A DNA stretch of 64,000 nucleotides from Bacteriovorax sp. Seq25_V. GTDB lineage: Bacteria > Bdellovibrionota > Bacteriovoracia > Bacteriovoracales > Bacteriovoracaceae. A model generated the notes under the pieces. It had not been told where the DNA came from, ran no database searches, and was given only the letters and a program-made list of their open reading frames with translations. The stretch spans positions 1-64,000 of the forward strand of contig NZ_AUNI01000008.1 in NCBI RefSeq assembly GCF_000447795.1, given 5' to 3'. This document shows, piece after piece, positions 8,893 to 16,748 of this stretch. Each line of letters starts with the position of its first letter. Positions within the stretch are counted from its first letter, which is position 1. Position numbers and translations under genes: made by a program.

Positions 8893-10037
8893 TAGTAAGT
8901 AAAATTTTTTCAACAATTATTCTCTGTCAACTATCTTTCGGTTTTGCACTTCGAGATTATGATCAGTCTCCAAGAAATTTTAGTCATCTTGCGCAGGCCA
9001 TATCACGCTACGACAAAGATGAACTCGTAGGAACACTAAGAAACTTCATCAAAGAGACACGACCAACTCGAATTGTAGGTAGTGAAGGTCATCACAAAGC
9101 TTCACAGTTTATTATTGATTTCATAAAGAAGCACACTGACGATAAGAATAGTTTGGTTGTAATAGATGACTTTACTCCAAATATTGATCGTGCAATCAAA
9201 ATGTATCAAGATGATTTAAAAACGGTACAAAATGCTGGTGATAATGTTAATAAGGCTGAACTCGCGAAGTGGGTTAACTTTACAAACTCTCGTGTTGCTC
9301 ATCTTGAAAAACTAAGAACTCAGAAAGGAAAAAATATTGTTTGGGAAAAGCGTGGCTCTAAATTTCCAAATGATGTCATCGTTATCGGTGCTCACTACGA
9401 TACGATTGCCTATGATAAGAAAACTCTGTCTGTTCTTCCTGAAGTAGCACAGCCGGGAGCCGATAATAATGGCTCAGGTGTCGTGATGGGTCTTGGATTA
9501 ATTCAATTACTCTCTGAATTAAAAATTGAAAAAACTGTTCGTGTTGTTTTTTTTGATTTTCAAGAATTTGGCTTTTTAGGATCTTGGGATTATGCAAAGA
9601 AGCTAAGTGATGAAGTTAGTAAAGGCCTAAAACTTTATTCTTATGTAAATCTTCTAATGCTTGGTCATGACTCAAAAATTCATGACAAGTCTGAACGTTA
9701 TGGAAATATGAATCTCTACATAAGTGAGGCAGATACTTCGCTTTATGACCGCGAGAGAAAAATTGCAAATGAGGCCTTGGCCCTTGGTGGAAATGCGCTT
9801 GGAAGTGTTAAGTTTGACGTAAAGGCCACTGAGTTTAAAAACGGAGATGTCACTTCATTTAAAGAGTTTGATCTTCCTGGCATTACATTTACTCAGGACT
9901 GGGAAAATGATTTCAACGGGAAGCGTATTCACACGTCAAGTGACTTTGTTGAGACCCTTAATTTCAAAACTTTCTATGATTCTTTCCGCTTTATTGGTCA
10001 ATTTATCAGTAGTTGGGCCCTAAATCTTAGTAAATAG
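8889..10037 (+). CDS. Secreted M28-family zinc peptidase
   Basis: 382 residues with a TTG start overlapping the upstream stop (TTGA); AAGGA sits 9 bases before it. A short signal peptide (about 1-18) precedes the mature domain. Expected metal ligands are visible: GAHYDT (His), PGADNNGSGVV (bridging Asp), QEFGFLGS (Glu) and a late HTSSDFVETL (His). M28 enzymes are aminopeptidases or related exopeptidases. The general-base Glu that precedes the metal Glu in the usual EE pair is Gln here. Activity may therefore be reduced, or the substrate changed. It is the second gene of a unit with the MnmA paralogue. Confidence 0.85.
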   Translation: MIVSKIFSTIILCQLSFGFALRDYDQSPRNFSHLAQAISRYDKDELVGTLRNFIKETRPTRIVGSEGHHKASQFIIDFIKKHTDDKNSLVVIDDFTPNIDRAIKMYQDDLKTVQNAGDNVNKAELAKWVNFTNSRVAHLEKLRTQKGKNIVWEKRGSKFPNDVIVIGAHYDTIAYDKKTLSVLPEVAQPGADNNGSGVVMGLGLIQLLSELKIEKTVRVVFFDFQEFGFLGSWDYAKKLSDEVSKGLKLYSYVNLLMLGHDSKIHDKSERYGNMNLYISEADTSLYDRERKIANEALALGGNALGSVKFDVKATEFKNGDVTSFKEFDLPGITFTQDWENDFNGKRIHTSSDFVETLNFKTFYDSFRFIGQFISSWALNLSK

Positions 10038-10083
10038 TATCCGTACTATTCACTTCTTGTTCCCTTTTTGTTAGATTCTGGCC

Positions 10084-11220
10084 ATGACTATAGGTAATGG
10101 CAAAACAGTAATCGTTGGTATGTCTGGAGGGGTTGACTCTTCAGTGAGCGCTCTTGTTCTCAAGGAACAAGGATACAATGTTATTGGTATGTTCATGAAA
10201 AACTGGGAAGAAGAAGACGAGTTTGGTGTATGTCAGGCCTCGAAAGAGTACGAGGACGTCATCAAAGTTTGTGAGAAGCTTGATATCCCATACTATAGTG
10301 TGGATTTCGTTAAAGAGTATCGCGACAATGTTTTTGCTAACTTTGTTGAAGAATACAAACAAGGCTTTACCCCAAATCCAGATATTCTTTGTAATCGTGA
10401 AATCAAATTTAAAGTCTTCTTTAATAAGGCGATGGAGCTAGGAGCTGACTACCTGGCAACTGGGCATTACTGTCAAAACATCAATATTGATGGTGTTCAA
10501 AACCTTGTGAAGGGTAATGATGCTAATAAGGATCAGACTTACTTTCTTTATACAATCAAATCAGAAATTCTAAATAAGGTTTTATTCCCAATTGGTGATA
10601 TGCCAAAAAGTGAAGTTCGCGCTCTGGCAAAGAAATACGATCTTGCTACTCATGACAAGAAAGACAGCACGGGAATTTGTTTTATTGGTGAGAGAAACTT
10701 TAAGCAATTTCTTTCAAACTATATTCAGCTTAAGCCTGGTCCTTTTGAAAACCTTGCTGGAGAAGTAGTAGGAGAGCACGGTGGTGCTGCTTATTATACC
10801 AATGGACAGCGAAAGGGTTTAGGCCTTGGTGGTCCAGGAGAGCCTTGGTTCGTTGTTGGTAAGGATATTGACCGCAATGTTGTGATCGTTGAAAGAGGGG
10901 ATAATCACCCAGCTCTTTACTGTGATGACTTAACTGCGACTGAGCTTTCGTGGGTTGATTCTTCGCTAATTCCTGTTGTTGGTCAGAAGCTCTATGCCAA
11001 GGTTCGCTATCGTCAGCCAGATCAGGAATGCACGGTTATTTCAATTGATGAAAAGCATATTAAAGTCGAATTTTCTGTTCCTCAAAGGGCCGTGACAAAG
11101 AGACAGTCAGTTGTTTTCTACGATAAGAAGAATGGTCATGATATTTGTCTTGGGGGAGCGATCATCGAAAACCCTGGTCCTTCTTACTACGAGATGGGCA
11201 AGGACGTTACCAATATTTAG
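10084..11220 (+). CDS. mnmA: tRNA-specific 2-thiouridylase MnmA
   Basis: 378 residues, the usual family length. It makes 2-thiouridine at the wobble base of Lys, Glu and Gln tRNAs, using ATP and sulfur relayed from a persulfide donor. All key elements are present: the PP-loop GMSGGVDSS (12-20), catalytic Cys103 in NPDILCNREIKF, ATGHYC (125-130) and the second catalytic Cys199 in STGICFIG. The C-terminal barrel domain is complete. The gene lies 46 bases after the M28 peptidase. Its 3' end overlaps a convergent small gene by 14 bases. Confidence 0.97.
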   Translation: MTIGNGKTVIVGMSGGVDSSVSALVLKEQGYNVIGMFMKNWEEEDEFGVCQASKEYEDVIKVCEKLDIPYYSVDFVKEYRDNVFANFVEEYKQGFTPNPDILCNREIKFKVFFNKAMELGADYLATGHYCQNINIDGVQNLVKGNDANKDQTYFLYTIKSEILNKVLFPIGDMPKSEVRALAKKYDLATHDKKDSTGICFIGERNFKQFLSNYIQLKPGPFENLAGEVVGEHGGAAYYTNGQRKGLGLGGPGEPWFVVGKDIDRNVVIVERGDNHPALYCDDLTATELSWVDSSLIPVVGQKLYAKVRYRQPDQECTVISIDEKHIKVEFSVPQRAVTKRQSVVFYDKKNGHDICLGGAIIENPGPSYYEMGKDVTNI

Positions 11221-11428
11221 GATCGTTGAAGTCGATCTTATTTGGATCCTCTTTTTTTCTTTCGGTATTTTTTAATTCATAAGATAGACAGTCTTCACCA
11301 CTTTCACGCTTGACGAGAACGGCCGGTATTTGAGCAGATTTAATGCCATAAACGGAGCAGCCGCGTGGTGCGTACTTGTCCCAAGTATTAATGTAGTGCT
11401 TGCATTTGATACAGTTGATATGGGCCAT
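11207..11428 (-). CDS. Small conserved Cys-rich protein, probable zinc binder
   Basis: 73 residues starting at an ATG with AAGGAAG 7 bases upstream. Four cysteines and a His are arranged as CIKCKHY, then RGCSVYG, then SGEDCLSY, with a TWD motif between the first and second pairs. I recognise this as a small proteobacterial family with a C-x2-C...TWD...P-x-GC...C pattern and no established function. The cysteines could hold one zinc. The last 20 residues are charged and likely disordered. Confidence 0.75.
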   Translation of the reverse strand: MAHINCIKCKHYINTWDKYAPRGCSVYGIKSAQIPAVLVKRESGEDCLSYELKNTERKKEDPNKIDFNDPKYW

Positions 11429-11619
11429 CTTTGTCTTCCTTGAGTCTTCTCATACCCCTCTAAAATAAGTCTAGCATAAATTTAATTGCTTTAAACCATG
11501 GGAAATATTGTATTTTTTATATGTATAGGTTCAGAATTTGTGACTAATTTTTAGTCGACACTTTTTTCTCAAATTTTTGGGTACTTACGGATTATTAATT
11601 AGTTAGCTTAATAAGATAT

Positions 11620-11635
11620 TGGCATTGATTGTGCA
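11620..11635 (+). promoter_or_regulatory. Candidate sigma-54 promoter
   Basis: TGGCATTGATTGTGCA has GG and GC dinucleotides exactly 12 bases apart, matching the -24/-12 consensus except for two bases in the TGGCACG half and one in TTGC. It lies about 63 bases before the ATG at 11698. No enhancer site was identified. This is inferred from the motif alone. Confidence 0.35.
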
Positions 11636-11697
11636 CTGTGTATATTGAGTTTTTAATGAACTTAATCCATTAATAATTTTTTAAACAAAAGGTTGAG

Positions 11698-11988
11698 ATG
11701 AACATCGAAAATGAACAACAAAACAATGACGTTTTAGTGATGTTTCCTGCGAGCAAAAATTTTGTTCCGCCGGTGACGAGGCCCACGCCATTAACAGAAC
11801 TAATCGATGAGATCTCAGGAATTGAAAAGAATCTTGAAAGAAGAAAATCCATTGAAGTGCCAGATGAAATTAAGACACTCAGTGAAGTGACCCATGCTTT
11901 TGAGACCCGCCTAAGAATGCTTGAAGATATTAGTGACAGAATAAAATTCTACGTCGATGATCTTGATACGGAGCTTCTTAAAAAATAA
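11698..11988 (+). CDS. Small acidic helical protein, unknown
   Basis: 96 residues with AAAGG upstream of the ATG. No signal peptide or membrane segment. The first 35 residues are Asn/Pro-rich (FVPPVTRPTP). The rest is a charged amphipathic helix (IEKNLERRKS, then ISDRIKFYVDDLDTELL) that could form a coiled coil. No family recognised. It follows a sigma-54-like promoter motif and precedes the tRNA-Leu gene. Confidence 0.6.
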   Translation: MNIENEQQNNDVLVMFPASKNFVPPVTRPTPLTELIDEISGIEKNLERRKSIEVPDEIKTLSEVTHAFETRLRMLEDISDRIKFYVDDLDTELLKK

Positions 11989-12117
11989 TTGCCAAAAGGT
12001 TTTCACCATTTTATTATTCATATCCCCCTAAGAGTTAAACATGATTTAGCTCTTAAACCGATCTAGGTACCCAGGGCGTTGTTTTGGGTGCAGGATTTGG
12101 TCTTTTAAGTGATGAAT

Positions 12118-12202
12118 GCCTGGGTGGTGAAATTGGTAGACACGCACGCTTGAGGGGCGTGTGACTTCGGTCGTGCTGGTTCAAGTCCAGTCCCAGGCAC
12201 CA
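12118..12202 (+). tRNA. tRNA-Leu (anticodon GAG)
   Basis: An 85-base cloverleaf with encoded CCA. The acceptor stem is GCCTGGG/CCCAGGC and the D-stem is GTG/CAC. The anticodon stem CACGC/GCGTG encloses loop TTGAGGG (anticodon GAG, Leu codons CUC/CUU). The long variable arm is typical of class II tRNAs. The T-arm is GCTGG-TTCAAGT-CCAGT. A Rho-independent terminator follows at 12250. Confidence 0.97.
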
Positions 12203-12208
12203 TTTTAA
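12197..12208 (+). repeat. Direct repeat at tRNA-Leu 3' end (copy 1, possible att site)
   Basis: GCACCATTTTAA spans the last bases of the tRNA and the sequence just after it. The same 12 bases recur at 13269-13280. tRNA 3' ends are common integration targets, so the pair may be the ends of a small inserted or decayed element. Confidence 0.4.
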
Positions 12209-12249
12209 AGCTATTCGAACCGATAAGGTTACAAAAGTTTCAATTTTTA

Positions 12250-12280
12250 AAAAAGCCTTCCTGATTGGAAGGCTTTTTTG
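12250..12280 (+). terminator. Rho-independent terminator after tRNA-Leu
   Basis: GCCTTCC (12255-12261), a 5-base loop, GGAAGGC (12267-12273), then six T residues, with A residues before the stem. Confidence 0.92.
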
Positions 12281-12726
12281 TTTCTTGGACCTGATTTTCA
12301 GGCATTAAGATTTTCAAGTACCCGTCAATGGTGTTAAATGGACGTTCAAAGAGAAGCTAGCAGTTTATATCTATAAGCTTTCTCTTTTCTTAAAAATACC
12401 AATTTTCATCGAGGTCAATTTTAGGTCGTCTCCAAACAATCTCATATTCCTCAGATGTAGTATTTGATTTGACAACTGTCTCCCAGAACGCACCAATTTA
12501 TTTTCTAAATTTATCACATTAAATGTTCTGATGATTTGGTGTTAGAAAACTAACACTCCATGTAGTTTTTTCAACTAATAAAATTAAAGTCATTAATAAT
12601 GATTAAATAAGACAATATTTGATGAGTGGAGACTATGTTAAAGCGTGAAAGGTCTAAGTTAATAGGATCCTATACCATTACTTGATCTTCTTGTTAGAGC
12701 AGAATGATGTAAGCACTGGAGTGAGA
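12281..12726. other. Gene-poor stretch with coding-remnant features
   Basis: About 450 bases without a full gene. It holds a short minus-strand coding remnant (12390-12497) and a perfect hairpin, GTGTTAG-AAAA-CTAACAC, at 12539-12556. I see no other structure. It lies between the tRNA-Leu gene and the second copy of the tRNA-end repeat, which suits a decayed insertion. Confidence 0.4.
12390..12497 (-). pseudogene. Short 3' remnant of an unidentified gene
   Basis: On the minus strand, an open stretch of 35 codons runs from just after an in-frame stop to the TAA at 12390. Its composition looks like protein sequence (YEIVWRRPKIDLDENWYF at the end) rather than random AT-rich DNA. It has no start codon context. 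I read it as the C-terminal remnant of a lost gene; the parent family is unknown. Confidence 0.3.
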
Positions 12727-13194
12727 ATGAAAAAAGTATTTATTTTGTTTTTAGGAATAATATCACTTTCGACAAATGCAAAATATGCAGATGTCGGACC
12801 ACGGATTGATGGCTTCTTGCAAAGGGTGGAACCTCTAAAAATTAAAGAAGTATCTAAGAGTGTAGACTATCTAAACCTGTTAGGGACAGCAAATTGCTTT
12901 ATTGAAACACACGATAATAATATTTTAGATCAAAGAGTAAATTTCACAGTTGATGATATTGATCATAATGGAAAGTTAGTTATTGAAAGTTCTAGTCGTT
13001 CATTTGAAGCTAGTTTTATGAATAATGAAAATGGTGGACTCGATATAAAGATTAGCTCTGGTAGAAAAAGAGGTGCGAGAAGTTATGTCGACTTAAGCAT
13101 TAAGAGTTTAGATGGGCTTCATATCCGTTTAGATGGTGGATCACATGGAAACCTCTTAACGGGACATCGAAAATTGCATTTTCGTTGCCAATAG
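12727..13194 (+). CDS. Small secreted protein, unknown
   Basis: 155 residues from the ATG at 12727, chosen because GGAG lies just upstream and a signal peptide (MKKVFILFLGIISLSTNA) follows. The mature protein has two cysteines (NCFIE and the C-terminal FRCQ), which could form one disulfide. It is rich in beta-type alternation (KLVIESSSRSFEASF), suggesting a small beta-sandwich. No family recognised. It is flanked by the two tRNA-end repeats and so may be cargo of a small element. Confidence 0.65.
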   Translation: MKKVFILFLGIISLSTNAKYADVGPRIDGFLQRVEPLKIKEVSKSVDYLNLLGTANCFIETHDNNILDQRVNFTVDDIDHNGKLVIESSSRSFEASFMNNENGGLDIKISSGRKRGARSYVDLSIKSLDGLHIRLDGGSHGNLLTGHRKLHFRCQ

Positions 13195-13239
13195 TTAGTT
13201 ATTTATCTAATTGCTAGTAAAGAATAGATTCGGCGAGTG

Positions 13240-13280
13240 TTCGGTTGTTGTTGGCCTTCTTTTCGCTAGCACCATTTTAA
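13240..13280 (+). repeat. Degenerate copy of the tRNA-Leu 3' end (possible att site)
   Basis: Starts with TTCGGT, matching the variable arm of the tRNA, stays recognisable with mismatches, and ends with the exact 12-mer GCACCATTTTAA (13269-13280). It is about 1.07 kb downstream of the tRNA in the same orientation. No integrase is seen between the copies. Confidence 0.4.
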
Positions 13281-13454
13281 TAATCTATTAATATACTTTT
13301 CTTTATTGTGCGCATTTCTCTGTTTTTACAATAGAAAAGAAAACGATTTGAAAAGGAAGAATAACTCAATTGCTAAGTAGTAGGGGGAATGGATTTTTAA
13401 TTAAGTTATTGAAAAATTATGTTCTAGTCGAAGCCTTAAGCAAGAAAGAGAAAC

Positions 13455-13477
13455 GGTAGTGAACTCTGTTCACTACC
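13455..13477. terminator. Hairpin terminator
   Basis: GGTAGTGAAC (13455-13464), a 3-base loop, GTTCACTACC (13468-13477). It lies just past the stop of the minus-strand gene at 13487. The following minus-strand sequence is pyrimidine-rich. Confidence 0.7.
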
Positions 13478-13486
13478 AATTCAAAT

Positions 13487-13981
13487 TTATTTTTGACTGG
13501 CCAAAACAGTAAGAACTTTAAAAGTTTCGTCTGATAATAAGTTCTTATTTTCTTCCCATAACTTTCTTGCATCTTCCACTGTCGAATCTGCTCCTAAGGA
13601 AGCTTTTACTTCTGAGAATACAATATTTACTTCTTCAACTTCTGTATTATAAATTTCAACTTCTTCATAACTAAGTCCAAACTCAGAAGCTTTATCATGA
13701 TCAATTTCTACGAATTCAAAATTTGCGGTATCACTATCTAAAAGAACAAGTCCAATTACTCCAAAAAATGCTAGGACTATATTACAATGTCCGTGATCAC
13801 ATGTAGATGCACTAAGTGTCCCTAAAACTCCGAAACCTAGAGACCCTAAACCGGCTAAGGCTATCCCTGAAGCAGCTGGTGCACCAGCGATTGCAGCGAT
13901 ACCGGCTACAGCAGCACGACTATTTTGAATTGGCATAATTGTTAATAAACAAGACAAAGTTATAAGCTTTAGATATTTCAT
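13487..13981 (-). CDS. Exported Gly/Ala-rich hydrophobic protein, unknown
   Basis: 164 residues from the ATG at 13981, preceded by AGGAGGAAAC. A signal peptide (about 1-24) is followed by a Gly/Ala-rich segment (for example AGIAAIAGAPAASGIALAG), two nearby cysteines (STCDHGHC) and a hydrophobic stretch (LAFFGVIGLVLL). The C-terminal half is acidic and helical (EVEEVNIVFSEVKASLG). Similar Gly-rich hydrophobic layouts occur in small envelope proteins, but I recognise no family. Confidence 0.7.
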   Translation of the reverse strand: MKYLKLITLSCLLTIMPIQNSRAAVAGIAAIAGAPAASGIALAGLGSLGFGVLGTLSASTCDHGHCNIVLAFFGVIGLVLLDSDTANFEFVEIDHDKASEFGLSYEEVEIYNTEVEEVNIVFSEVKASLGADSTVEDARKLWEENKNLLSDETFKVLTVLASQK

Positions 13982-14112
13982 GTTTCCTCCTAAATTTGGT
14001 TTTGGTCTTATATAATATGATGGGATTTTGTTCAACGCGGTGTGTATATTTTTCTCAGGGCCCTTCAAAGTGTTCTAAATGATGCCTTAGTAATATTCTT
14101 AGTTCTAGTGAG

Positions 14113-15129
14113 CTATTTCAATGCTTGATAAGCATCAATTATTCCATTGGAAACGGAGAGTCCTTCTAGAGACTTTACTTTTTGGCATGTATTGATAAGT
14201 CTTTCTCTCATGCTCCAGCGTGCATCTTTGCCATGATGGGTGAGAATAAGTGCTGCGACGCCGGCCGCGATAGGAGTGGAGAAGCTCGTTCCACTAGAAT
14301 ATCCATAATTATTTTCTGGATGAGTTGTTAAGATTTGTTCTCCTGGAGCGAAGATGTGGACAGAGTCTTTGTTGTAACTAGATGACTTCGCTTTATTACC
14401 GTTCATATCACTAGAGCCGACGATAATAATATTATCAAATTCTTCTTCATATGATTCAGGATATCTTTTCGTTGAGCTTACGCTTCCAGTATTTCCAGCG
14501 GAGGCAAATAGAATTATGCCTTGGTCGTTTAACTCTTTTAGAATATTTTTAAAATCACTCGATGTTACATTTAGCCTTGCTGAAAAATTGATAATATCAG
14601 CTTTTCTCTTAATAGCATATTTAAAGGCCTCAATGAGGTAGGGAAGTTTGTCCTTTCTTTTGGCCATTGGCTCAGGTCTGACGATTGGAATAATTTTAAT
14701 TCCCTGAGCTATGCCTTTTATTCCAACACGGTTTTCTTGTCCCGCTGCAATTATTCCTGCGACTGCCGTTCCATGTTTTGTTTGGAAATCATAGTCGCCT
14801 AGTAGCTGTCCATTCTTCTTAACCGTGTTATAGCCGTAGTAGTCGTCTACGTAGCCATTCAAATCGTCATCAATACCATTGTCTGGTATTTCACCCTCAT
14901 TTATTAAAATACTTTCTTTGAGGTCTTCATGATTAATATCAAAGCCAGCATCGATAATTGCTACTTTTGGTCGGTATTGTGTCTCAATTACCTCCCAAGC
15001 TTTTTTGATATTTGCGCCTCTATATTGTTTGTTGGAATTTAGATACCACTGGTTATTCTCAAGTGGCTCTTGGCCATGAGAATTTATCGATACTAGAAAG
15101 AGTGGTATGAATAAACTTTTGGATCTCAT
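14113..15129 (-). CDS. Subtilisin-like serine protease (S8), secreted
   Basis: 338 residues with an N-terminal signal peptide (about 1-19). The catalytic triad is visible: Asp60 in AIIDAGFD, His119 in KHGTAVAG and Ser282 in SGTSFSTP, with oxyanion Asn213 in SAGN. The prodomain is absent or very short, since catalytic Asp60 comes early. Its start overlaps the upstream metalloprotease-like gene by 4 bases, so the two are likely co-translated. Probable role: degradation of external or periplasmic protein. Confidence 0.92.
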   Translation of the reverse strand: MRSKSLFIPLFLVSINSHGQEPLENNQWYLNSNKQYRGANIKKAWEVIETQYRPKVAIIDAGFDINHEDLKESILINEGEIPDNGIDDDLNGYVDDYYGYNTVKKNGQLLGDYDFQTKHGTAVAGIIAAGQENRVGIKGIAQGIKIIPIVRPEPMAKRKDKLPYLIEAFKYAIKRKADIINFSARLNVTSSDFKNILKELNDQGIILFASAGNTGSVSSTKRYPESYEEEFDNIIIVGSSDMNGNKAKSSSYNKDSVHIFAPGEQILTTHPENNYGYSSGTSFSTPIAAGVAALILTHHGKDARWSMRERLINTCQKVKSLEGLSVSNGIIDAYQALK

Positions 15130-16586
15130 AGCTCTTTATATCGTTTCATAAGATAGTCTCTTAAAATTTTAGAAAAGCCCTTTTTCTTAAGTGTTTTCAT
15201 GTTTTGATAGCAGTAGCTTCTTAGATCCCATGTTAATGAAAACTTAGCGTCTCCGAGATAGGTCTTGTTCTCTTCAGAGAAGTCCTCTACTGATTTTCCG
15301 CAGTCCCTTGAAGTAATGTCCTGAGCTTTTGCAGTTAAATAATTTAGTTGTTCTTCATAAATACTTTTTGTGATTGATTTCTTCGTACCAGGGTCTAACT
15401 TTGGTTCTCCTAGTATTTTTTTTGAAAGCGCATTTTTGGCGTCTTTAAAGTGTGGGTACTTTGAAGATTTTATTAATTCTGAAGTTAAAGTTTTAGTGAT
15501 GCATTTTTCAAATTTTTGATCACCACTACGAGACATTAGCATGCCCTGAAGTTCTATCTTACACTCATTGATCGCAACACTCGAAAGCTTTGATGTCGCC
15601 TGTGAGCTCATCAATGCTTTTATGTGACTTAAAACAGGAGTTTTTCCACAATTTAGTTCGCTGTCAAACTCTTCACCTAAGAAAATATAATCACGTATAA
15701 AGTCGTATTTTTGTCTGTTGACCTTTTTTAGTAATTCTGGATTTATCCTGTAGGCCACAATACTCTCAGCTGCATCTTCCGATGGCGCTGATGCTCCATA
15801 GCCTGATACTATTCTGTTAATATCATAGCGCCAACCATTTGGAGTATCTTGCCATTTCGACATTGCCTGCCACGTACTCGATTCTGGCATATTCATCATA
15901 TATGATAAATTGTGTGAAAACTCATGAAAAATTGAATAGGCCTTCCCGTCATAATCAAGCTCTTTAAACCATGGGGCGTAGAGGTCTATTGAAGCATTTG
16001 CATAAATCATAAATGATTTATAATAACCAATACCGTCTTTAATATGTTTTGCCAGACGCTTGTTATCCCAGATTGGAAGCATGTGCTTGGGGATAAGTCT
16101 TGTTGCCGTTATTATTGTATCAAGCTCATTCTCGCCGAGAAGATCTGCATCTTTATTTGCATATGGCGAAACATTCAAGTTAAATGTATTTAAAAGATAA
16201 GCTGATTTTACGAGTTGATCTTCATCATTGAATAACTCTGTTAATGCACACTCTATACTCTTACAGTTTTGGGCGTCTCTTATTCTACTTTCAAATTTTT
16301 CATGTTTCGAAAGTTTCTTGACGATCTCTTCTTCTACTAGCTTTTTAAAGAGGTCGATAGATGATTGAGCCTCATTTTGAAATACAAAACCAGCGAGACT
16401 TAAACTATGCTTGCCTTTACTTTGAATACTTTTAGTTAAGAATTGACCATATGACTGATGCTCATATACTGGCCCTAGGCAATTTGCCTTGTGGACATAG
16501 CTAAATGGCGCTGCAAACTCACTCTTTCCAAACGCAAGGGGAGAGAGTGCGAATATTACAAGGATCGATTTTATTAAAGAGTTCAT
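15126..16586 (-). CDS. Secreted zinc-metalloprotease-like protein
   Basis: 486 residues with a signal peptide (about 1-20). FHEFSHNL supplies an HExxH zinc motif. About 50 residues later PSEDAAESIVAYR resembles the third-ligand helix (EDxAExxxxY) of gluzincin-type enzymes. Four or more cysteines sit in the flanking regions (NCKSIEC, ELNC, NECKIEL). I do not recognise the wider family; the protease call rests on these motifs and on the co-translated subtilase gene downstream. Confidence 0.65.
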   Translation of the reverse strand: MNSLIKSILVIFALSPLAFGKSEFAAPFSYVHKANCLGPVYEHQSYGQFLTKSIQSKGKHSLSLAGFVFQNEAQSSIDLFKKLVEEEIVKKLSKHEKFESRIRDAQNCKSIECALTELFNDEDQLVKSAYLLNTFNLNVSPYANKDADLLGENELDTIITATRLIPKHMLPIWDNKRLAKHIKDGIGYYKSFMIYANASIDLYAPWFKELDYDGKAYSIFHEFSHNLSYMMNMPESSTWQAMSKWQDTPNGWRYDINRIVSGYGASAPSEDAAESIVAYRINPELLKKVNRQKYDFIRDYIFLGEEFDSELNCGKTPVLSHIKALMSSQATSKLSSVAINECKIELQGMLMSRSGDQKFEKCITKTLTSELIKSSKYPHFKDAKNALSKKILGEPKLDPGTKKSITKSIYEEQLNYLTAKAQDITSRDCGKSVEDFSEENKTYLGDAKFSLTWDLRSYCYQNMKTLKKKGFSKILRDYLMKRYKEL

Positions 16587-16748
16587 GGATAATTAACAGC
16601 AATATATATGCCAATGATTGTTTTGTAATTGTGCGATATTTAATGATTAATTGTATAAAAAATTGACACTTTGTTCATTCTTAGTCGCTTGTTTAGAAAT
16701 GACGAAAGTAACCGATAAGTTAACAATGTTACTGATGTGGAGACAAAA

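Noticed and set aside
11542-11556. GACTAA-TTT-TTAGTC hairpin considered as a terminator
   Set aside because: The stem is only six bases, AT-rich, and more than 100 bases past the nearest stop; the T-rich sequence after it is not adjacent.
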